From Allium sativum (taxonomy: Eukaryota; Streptophyta; Magnoliopsida; Asparagales; Amaryllidaceae), in the NCBI GenBank assembly GCA_030737875.1, contig CM060909.1, forward strand, positions 32,601,159 to 32,665,158: a stretch of DNA of 64,000 bases. The letters are read 5' to 3'. The position numbers were made by a program, and so were the translations under genes. Positions within the stretch are counted from its first letter, which is position 1; the number at the start of each line of letters is the position of its first letter. Positions 56,325-64,000 of the stretch are shown here, one piece after another. The notes under the pieces are model-generated. The model was not told where the DNA came from and searched no databases. It saw only the letters and a list, made by a program, of their open reading frames with translations.

Positions 56325-57288
56325 CTTTTTTTTTTGATTTCTGAGAAGTAAACGGGGGAAGAGAAAGAAAGAGAGGGGGGATTTTATAAATTTTTATATT
56401 ATTTTATTTATTTCTAATTTCAAAAAGCAACTTAAAATTTTGGACTCGAAACGGGACCCACCGCCTGTCGTCCCTAGCGTTTTACCCCCATTCCGAATGC
56501 AATGGGATATGTATCGTAGGCTGATTCGATCGTTTCGATCAGTTTTCATCAAAATCAACATATAACTCTATATATTGAATTTGAACGCGCATTTCGATTT
56601 ACTAGGGTTACATACTAACTCGAAAAATTCCAAAAAAATATTTTCTAGCTTCATATTGACGATAAGGTCCTAACAAAACTAGTTTCGTCGAATTCTGAGA
56701 CCGTTTGAAAAATGGCCATTTTCCTGTCGATTAAAATCAACTAAAACTGGTCACATGCGTTTTCCTTTGCCACACTCACATATTGAATCGAAAAATTATG
56801 AAATTTGAAACCTAGCAATAATTTGACATCGCGGATCCAACAAAAGTGGTTTCGTCGAAATCCGAGGTCGTTTGCAAAATGGCTAATTTTAAGGGCCGAA
56901 ATTCCATAGCGACTATTCTGAATTTTCAACTAGACATAACTTTTGATTCCTGCTATGAAATTTTGATTTTCCGGATTCGTTGGAAAGATATTCTCTATTA
57001 GATTCTAATATTTTTGTTTTCGTTAAAATCCGGTTTATTTTGAATCTTGTACATTCATTTGAAGTTTGAAATCGAATTATCGAACTACTGCGCCATTTTC
57101 AATTCTATTTATAATTACAATGATTATTTATATTCTAACGATGATCTATATAAATATATACGTTCGATTCTATTCAAAATAAATTTATCATTGTTATTAT
57201 TTAAAATAATTCACTTTATATATTCAAAATTCATTAAATTCGCCAAAATAAAATTTTTACATTGGCTCGCATTTTCCGGATTGTTACA

Positions 57289-57293
57289 TAAAC
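57289..57293. repeat. target-site duplication of the complete GL2 element, right
   Basis: TAAAC, matching 43788-43792. Confidence 0.94.
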
Positions 57294-58235
57294 GTTTTAA
57301 ACTTCGTTTATATAAATTCTAACTTCATTCTAATATATTTAATATATATATTAAACCAATTTTCCCAACTCAACCTAACAATTCTTATTATTCCAAATCG
57401 CCAATTATTTCGTATCTCAGTTATAATTTATTTAAAATTCAATCTTCTATATTAAATTATAATTCCTTTATAAAAAAATTATTTATAAAATTCGATATAT
57501 TCGATTTCCAAATTATAAATCCTTCTAGTTTATCTCATCTCAGTTTTTATTCCAAATTCCCGAAATAACCCATAGTTCCTTTTTCGAAACGATTTCCAAT
57601 TCATTGTTAAATTCATATTTGAATTTAAATTTCCTAAATTATCAAATGATAATTTATTTCACTAAATTTATAACACCGTTTATAAATTCAACTTCCTTGT
57701 TTCATATATTAAAACAAGCTCCATTTCAAATCTACTAGAAACCCAATTTATTTTATATTCCGAACCTGGAATAAAACTGTCGTTCCCTTTTCAAAATGAT
57801 TTCAATTTAGATTTTAAATTCATATTTGAATTTAAAATTACAAAATATCTCTGGATAATAAATTCACTATATTTACAAACATTATTTATAAATTTATTTT
57901 TTTATAAATTCCAACAAGTTCCATTTTAAAATCTACTTAAAACCAAAATTTTATTTTGGAATATTCCATTTATTATAACTTATCTATATAAATGTAGAAT
58001 CTATTTCCATATGTAAATTTAAGCTTCTATTTAATACAATCCTAATATCTTTTCTAAAAATATTTTATTTAAACAAATTCGATCTAATCGAATTCAAATC
58101 ATAAATCCATACAGATTTATTTTTAGTTCAATTTACATTTTGAACATCCGAATGAATTTCACGTTTACTTCTTTAAACTGATTCCCCATTTCTATTTTTA
58201 AATTCACATTTGAATTTAAATATTCGAATTATCAA

Positions 58236-58450
58236 ATGATAATTTTTCCACTTCATTTCTAAATACCGTTTATGAATTCATTTCAATTCCCTGATTATCC
58301 AGTGAAAATCATTCCATTTTATTTATGAACACCATTTATAAATTTACTTCAATTTCCTATATTATTTAATTTATAAACATCATTTATAAATTCAATATTT
58401 CAATTTTTTGTATTATTTAATTTATAAACATTGTTTATAAATTCAATACT
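58236..58450 (-). repeat. TTTATAAA palindrome array in GL3 right LTR
   Basis: Counterpart of 20375-20580; units of about 60 bp with ATTTATAAAC/GTTTATAAAT arms. Confidence 0.7.
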
Positions 58451-59300
58451 TGTTTTATTTATTTAAAACAAGTTAACATCTTTATAGACCATTCAGAATT
58501 CAAATTCTATTTTTGAAAAATAGAATTTCCATTTAAAATTTCGAAATATCCTTTTCATGATATTTTTATATATCAACATTTTTGGCCCAGTGATATTTCA
58601 ACCAATCAAAAATACCGAATTATGATCCATGGATTTTCTAACACATCATATATGATAATATATTTGAGAACGGACAAATAATAATGTTTTTGAGGAATCC
58701 AGTTGGATCCCTCCAACCTGTTTTCCTGCATCCACAGACGTCGGTCAACATAAATAATACCCATCCTGCTTCAAGGCAGGATATCGCAGTATAGAAGATC
58801 ATCCACTGTCATAGTGTGGGGGCATATAGGGTCATCCGCTAATGATACTGCGAGCATCCGCTAATGGTACTGCGGGAAATATCCAACCACCAATATATTT
58901 ATTTATATATATAATAACCACTAACACCAACCCTAAATAACTAATATATATTTTTAAAATAGCCACAATAATATTTTACTACATCCAAACATCCAACAAA
59001 CATCATATAAAAACTATAAAAATTCGTTATAATAAAATTATAACGAACCAGGAACTGAATTTACTTACCAGGGTTTTATTTTGCGATCCCTTCTGATTTC
59101 AATTCTTAAACGCTGAATTATGTATTGTGGAGCTATGTATTTCTCAATTGATTCCACTTGATAATATCTTGTATATATTTGATAAAATATTTCTTAGTTA
59201 GCATGACATTATATAAAACTTTACGAGTTTTATATATGAATTAAACCAATTTTATTTTAATTAAGAAACATTAACTAAACTAATTTAAATTTAAATTTAC

Positions 59301-59555
59301 CTTAATTTCTACATCCTGATTACTGAGGCATCTCATCAATGCTCGATTTCCTTCCTTCTGAACTACAGTGTGCCTTACCAGAACCTTACATCGACCACAT
59401 ATTAAGCTACTTCCTGCCTTTGATGGTCGGACTCCCTTAATAGTTCCATTACCACTGCAAATGCCATAAGATCCAACTTCTTTTACTACCATACAACTCT
59501 TTGGAAAATTTCCAGCACTCCAATCAACATCACCTTCCACTTCGAACAGTTCCAC
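59301..59555 (-). pseudogene. leader-exon ORF of GL3, right LTR: Cys-motif protein fragment, start lost
   Basis: Open frame of about 85 codons on the transcribed strand, ending exactly at the donor AAG|GTAAAT (59300). The position of the left copy's ATG reads CTG here, and the next in-frame codon upstream but one is TAG. Contains ICSGNGTIKGVRPSKAGSS followed by CGRC, and RHTVVQKEGNRALMRC. The first Cys of the left copy's CxxC is Tyr here. The frame is open where the left copy has a stop, so the two LTR copies carry different lesions in what was probably one intact ORF. No function assigned; a captured host exon is the favoured reading. Confidence 0.4.
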
Positions 59556-60470
59556 CAATTTCAGCCGCTACTGCACCCCATACTACACTCCTCTAAATTC
59601 TTAATTAGCCATTCCTTAACTTGAAAAATGCTCTTTGACACCATCATCTTTGCCACTGTATGTCCTTATCACAACGCCCTCCTCCTAATAACTTATTTAA
59701 CCACCTGCTACAAGCCATAATGCTTTAACACATCACATCGGTCAACTGACCGAAAACCCTACCCTGTTTTACTAACTTCAACCAACGCCTCTAGCTCATC
59801 ATCTCGACTTCATCACCTTCCTCCAAAATCAATGCCCTGTCGAGCTTCCCAAAACAACACAACCTCCCCTTTTTCAACTGTCGCTTCCACCTTGTGAACC
59901 CAGAAAGCCTTGATTCACCAACCCCCAATGTCCCGCCAAAATAGCCAGTGAATCCCCATCCTAGGTCATCGCTCGAACTATCAAGCTTCGAAATCCCTTA
60001 CTGCATCAAATGCCTACCTGGATCAATGTCCATAAATCATTCTCGAATCACGATTCCCAAATCGAGCGCAATCACCAAAATCTTAGACCTAAAGCCATAT
60101 CACTACTGTCGAGCTTCTCTACTGAAGGTGCTTCCTCCAAATGGTCACCGAAGTGGTAAATTAAATTTTACATAACCAATTTGAATTTGGAAAAATCAAA
60201 ATAAAGAGAAGTGGCCATTTTTGAGGCTCTCGAGTGCATTTTGAATGAATGGAGAAAAAGAAAGAGACCACGACTTGATAAATTAGTGAATTCATAAGCC
60301 AACCATTTTTATTTTTATTTTCCAGAAGAAAGAATTGAGATTTGTCTTGCGTTTGATTTTATAAACGAGAATACTTAGGGATTAAGATTTAAGTTTTGCG
60401 TAAGGTACAGATAGGTTAGGGTAGGTTTACAGTGTACTTCCTATTACTTAAGGAGGAAGGAATTCTATTT

Positions 60471-60478
60471 TATTTATA
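60471..60478 (-). promoter_or_regulatory. TATA box of GL3 5' LTR
   Basis: TATAAATA on the minus strand, with the box TGTGTTCGGAATAGTGG about 100 bases upstream. The GL2 equivalent of that box is CCATTGTGTTCGGAATGGGG. Confidence 0.5.
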
Positions 60479-60928
60479 TTTTAATTAAAAATCGGTATCC
60501 TTAAAATTTAAATAACCCTTGATTATGAACTCCTTACTGAACCCAACAACTGACATTTTTAGGGTTACCACTATTCCGAACACACCGGGACAAGTTTCAA
60601 AGCCTCATTTGATCACCTAGATATTAATTTAAACCGCTATAAATTAAATTCAAAACAATAAAATTCCGGGATAATAAATTATTATTATCATTTATATATA
60701 TCCAAACAAAATTCCTATAAATTATTTAAATCGTTTTGACCCCATTATAAATTTCAAATTTAATTATTTCATATTCTCGTATTACAAAAATTATATATAT
60801 TCAAAATTATTTCCTATATCGATTATTGATCGATAACTCAATATAAAAATTCTTTTATATTACCAATTCAATATTTAAAACCATATTAAATATTTTAAAT
60901 AAATTGTCTAAAAATCTGGGTCGTTACA

Positions 60929-62066
60929 TTATAACTGAAGCTGTGGAAACCAGTATCTAAGAAAATTCAAATGTTTAATTCATTCTCAGAGAAACAACGA
61001 CAAGTGGAAGAAAACTTCAGCACAAAATCTCTGAGTACTGTAGCCAAATCTTGGGTAAGATTTTAAATTAGATTTTGTGCAGATATGGGTTTGAATGGTC
61101 AGTTGAACAAGGAAAGGAATTGAACTCGGTATTTGGATGAAGCGAACAACGTCCTTTGTTTCAACAAACTTTAAATTTCAAATTATACATTAATGGTTTA
61201 TTCAAAATCAATTAACAGTTTTACACTAAAATATTCAAAATTTTATTTTAAAATTAAAAGAATTGCCAGGCTATGTATGAACAAGTTTTTAAAACGTTTA
61301 TAAATTACAATGGATTTCATTTTCATATTATCCAAATAACATTTGCTCCATGTATAACGTTCGTACTACAACATCAAGAAAATTCCAACGTTAACTATTT
61401 AATTTGTTAATGATGCCAATCACAATAGAGCGTTACATTAGAAAATAAATAAATTTGCAAAGCAATCATATTTTTAAGAGTGAATAGAAATAACTTAGCC
61501 AAAAATAGAATTTCATGCGAAAGAATTTAAGCAAATAAAGAATGTATTGTTTAAAAGTTAAACACAAATTTTAGTTCAAATAGGATGATTAAATATAAAT
61601 AATTTAGAAAATATAGTTAGGGTAAAGTAATAGAAATGAATTTGTATAAAATAAATACTTCTAGTAAGGAATCGAAATATGTTTAATAAAATAAGTATAT
61701 AAGTTTAAGAAAGTGAAAATACCCTAACTAATAAACACAAATAATTAAATCAAAAGGTAGAATATCATAAATACGAAAGAGCTAGTATACAACGAAGAAC
61801 ATAATACATAAAAGCCAAACACAAGCAAACTTTAAGATTTTGACAAACATTTATATTAAAATTTTAAATCTACAAAAGGAATTTCCTTTACACTTTTATT
61901 TAAATTACATTCAAAACCAAAATTTAAAATCCAAACTATAACTACGTTCAACTATGTTCAAAGTAAATTTCAAATTCTATACCAAAATCCACCATAAATA
62001 TTTATTTTTAACTGTAAACTCTAAATTAATTTATATTCTAAATGTCAAAAATTCTGGTTCGTTACA
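60929..62066 (-). repeat. GL4 LTR segment into which GL3 is inserted
   Basis: On the minus strand an LTR starts at 62066 (TGTAACGAACCAG), directly after a PPT. It is interrupted at 60928/60929 by GL3, whose expected 5-bp duplication here would be TTATA (left partner outside the window). The visible 1.1 kb is AT-rich U3-like sequence. I see no leader ORF or TATA box I would defend. Confidence 0.7.
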
Positions 62067-64000
62067 GCCTCCTCTATTTAAAACTTTTCGTCCTCGAAAA
62101 GGAGATTTGTAGAATTTATGCTTAAGTAAAATAATTCTTTTTATAGAATTTACTAAAACCAAAAATATAAACTTATTAAATTAAAGCACTTACAACATTA
62201 ATCAAACGATTCTTAATGGATTAAACACAAATTGTATCATACACTGAATTGGTAAAACTTCTTATATCAAAACTATTGTAAGCAAAATGTAAATCGTTGT
62301 GTAAAATTAAATAACGAAATTTGCTATATGGTGTTAAAGAAAGCTATGTCCAAACTACAAAATAATTGAGTGGAAGTAGTTTAAAATGGTAAAGTTTTTG
62401 GAAATTAGTCAATTTGATCAAAATCGGTTTAGAAATATCCAAGGGATTAATATAAGTTAGTCTTAAAAGTTACAATAAAATTGTCGAACATAAGAAATTT
62501 TAGAAAACTTGGTAGAAAATAGATAATTCCTTAAAATAGTAAAATAATATAAGTAAAAGAACTTAAAGTGGGAAAGTCATTGGTTCACGCAAAATATAAT
62601 AGTTAGTTAAGTAAAATGAATAAACTCGATAAGTTAAATTAAAATACTATACAAATTTGATATCATAAATTTCAAACATTAGAAAGCTTCAAAATGATTT
62701 CTCCGAACTTAGAATCCCATTTTACTTCAACCATTGAAGTACTACAAATTTCTTTTTATATAGAATCATACTTCGCTTCGGGATTTCAAAACAAAAATCG
62801 CTTTAAAAACTTCAACTATATATGATGACTAGAAGCCTAACAAGTCCATCGTCGTCCTTGCTAATTTTAGACATGCATTGATCAGGCGCGTGACTAAAAT
62901 ATACGAGTACTAAATATACTTGTTTCAACTTCTCGTCAAAAATTCTATTTATTTCCTCAAGTTTCCCATGACAAAGGCCTAAGGGCAGCCTATTGTACGC
63001 AATAATATAGATAAGTAAGGTCGCTCCTGACACCTAAAGCAGACCATCATCGCGGGTTCTCAAGCGAAGTGTACATCACGGTCATCGTCTAGACACGGAC
63101 CCCCAAGCACAAAATCGCGGAGCACATATATCTCTCGGTTTTCATCCAGACACAGATACCGTATATGCCTAGGTTGCTCTTCCCAAATACCATCATCGAG
63201 GGATCCCAAGCGAAGTGCATCTCACGGCTTTTGTCTAGACACGGACCTCCAAGTAAAAAATTGCGGAGCACATATAACTTGGTTTTCATCCGGTCACGGA
63301 TACCGTATATGCCTAGGTTGCTCACCTTAAATCACGCACGTCCTTCTTTTAGTCACGGGTCCCCCGAATCCATGAAAATATATCAAATCATTTCATATCC
63401 CGAAGTTGTAAATTATTTCGCCACAATAATTCGCAAATACTTTCAATTATAGTATTGTTGTTTTTCAGACATTTCAAATATCGGGATTCAAGTCGTCGAA
63501 AATTTCTTAGTTCATAAATCAATTTATAAACTATTTATCATATCCAAAATAATTTGGAAAACAATTCCAAACAATAGAAAATACAATTTCAATTTACAAA
63601 CATACAACTTGTGCTTTATATTTTGAAATTAATGATCTTATTTAAACATTTTAATTCTTTTAAAATTCTTTAGATTAAAGGCTTTAAGGATCATTACATC
63701 AAGCTTTATAAATTTCAATTTATTTCGAAATAATACTTTCGACAATTATGCATAAGTTGATTATTTTATAAAAGTTTCATACAACCATGAAATTTTCCTT
63801 TTAACAATTTAGAAATCAAATTTGATCCACACGATTTTATTATCGTTCTTTCAAATTAAGTTAGCTTTTCAAATTTTAAAAGCTTATGAAAATCGTTTAT
63901 AATCTATACATATGTCAATTAGATCAAATTTCCATTTTCAAATGGTTTCAAAACATTTTGGTGATTTCTAAAGTTCATAATATAAAATCTTCAATCAGCG
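62067..64000 (-). mobile_element. GL4 internal region, start
   Basis: The PPT-like tract TTTTAAATAGAGGAGGC (minus, 62067-62083), preceded by CTTTTCGAGGACGAAAAG (62084-62101), identifies a GL or Tekay-type element. The 1.9 kb visible is AT-rich with a 144-146-bp tandem repeat (63043-63330). No gag-pol trace in either strand. The PBS and 5' LTR lie right of the window. Confidence 0.75.
63043..63330 (-). repeat. 144-146-bp tandem repeat in GL4 internal region
   Basis: Two units, each with ACCATCATCG, CAAGCGAAGTG, AGACACGGAC and GATACCGTATATGCCTAGG in the same order. A partial third unit (AGTCACGGGTCCCCC) is near 63350. It is markedly more GC-rich than its surroundings. The minus ORF at 63089-63325 spans both units and shows a repeated SNLGIYGI segment. 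No protein family recognised. Confidence 0.8.

Larger units (their letters stand above)
43793..57288 (-). mobile_element. GL2: complete non-autonomous LTR retrotransposon with giant LTRs
   Basis: A 13.5-kb element with LTRs of 6242 bp (43793-50034) and 6213 bp (51076-57288) around 1041 bp. Ends TGACACGACCC / GGGTTGTTACA on the plus strand, flanked by TAAAC. PBS 51061-51072 and PPT 50035-50047 are on the minus strand. No gag-pol. The LTRs differ by substitutions and short indels at a few per cent by eye, clearly more than those of GL1, so this insertion is older than GL1. It is inserted in the right LTR of GL3. Confidence 0.95.
51076..57288 (-). repeat. GL2 right LTR (5' LTR in transcription sense)
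   Basis: Colinear with the left LTR. A (TA)n run at about 54087-54129 is longer than in the left copy, and a TTTTTTTATATTATTTATT stretch near 56325 is shorter. Sub-features: U3 block 56640-56890, TATA 56391-56398, leader ORF 56106-56324, donor 55973, palindrome array 55367-55890, minisatellite 54377-54486, CAGTC hairpin 51442-51459. Confidence 0.95.
57294..60928 (-). repeat. GL3 right LTR, second segment (leader and U3)
   Basis: Aligns with 19430-21233 and 37862-39688. Palindrome array 58236-58450, uninterrupted target site ACGCT of GL2 copy B at 59110-59114, donor 59300, leader ORF 59301-59555, TATA 60471-60478, LTR start (minus) at 60928. The plus ORF at 59948-60175 is antisense to the leader. 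Confidence 0.9.

Noticed and set aside
59280..59300. Extension of the GL3 leader ORF past the donor (VNLNLN then stop)
   Set aside because: Composition changes abruptly to AT-rich sequence at GTAAAT; more likely intron read-through than coding sequence.
63165..63452. 95-aa plus-strand ORF near the window end
   Set aside because: Spans the tandem repeat in the wrong sense for GL4 and resembles no family.

Overview
This is plant nuclear DNA made almost entirely of LTR retrotransposons inserted into one another. I see no host gene, rRNA, tRNA gene or CRISPR array. The evidence for a plant is: primer-binding sites matching the plant initiator tRNA-Met (TGGTATCAGAGC), a Ty3/gypsy chromovirus of Tekay/Del type with a C-terminal chromodomain, 5-bp target-site duplications, and strong AT bias. 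I cannot name the species; a TE-rich angiosperm genome is the safe reading.

Layout (family labels GL1-GL4 are mine). The outermost element is GL4, minus strand: part of its LTR (60929-62066) and of its internal region (62067 to the window end). Inserted in the GL4 LTR is GL3, minus strand. Its left LTR is seen as 17541-21233 plus 37862-39688, its internal region is 39689-40819, and its right LTR is 40820-43792 plus 57294-60928. The two GL3 LTRs carry three insertions of one family, GL2: copy A (1-17540, plus strand, cut by the window edge), copy B (21234-37856, plus strand, a solo LTR) and a complete element (43793-57288, minus strand, LTRs of 6.2 kb). GL2 copy A is interrupted by GL1 (2252-15395, minus strand), which has two nearly identical 6.38-kb LTRs around only 382 bp. 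GL2 copy B is interrupted by a Ty3/gypsy Tekay-type element (25459-36379, plus strand). This is the only element with gag-pol, and it is disabled by two frameshifts and four in-frame stops. Most junctions are confirmed by target-site duplications and by an uninterrupted copy of the same sequence elsewhere in the window.

The most interesting content is the GL superfamily. GL1, GL2 and GL3 have LTRs of about 5.7-6.6 kb and very small internal regions without any gag-pol. They share a layout in transcription order: U3 with a TATA box, a GC-rich leader exon holding a short ORF that differs from family to family, a 5' splice-site match, an array of short AT-rich palindromes, a long R-like region with conserved hairpins, an acceptor-like TTTGCAG near the LTR end, PBS, covarying hairpins just downstream of the PBS, and a polypurine tract preceded by the CGGGGACGAAA-type box also present in the Ty3 element. 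I infer coding-free parasites of a Tekay/Del helper that may pick up host first exons. A GC-centred foldback motif is shared between the GL1 LTR and the Ty3 LTR, which links the two groups. RNA structure, splicing and exon capture are inferences from reading the sequence and have not been computed.
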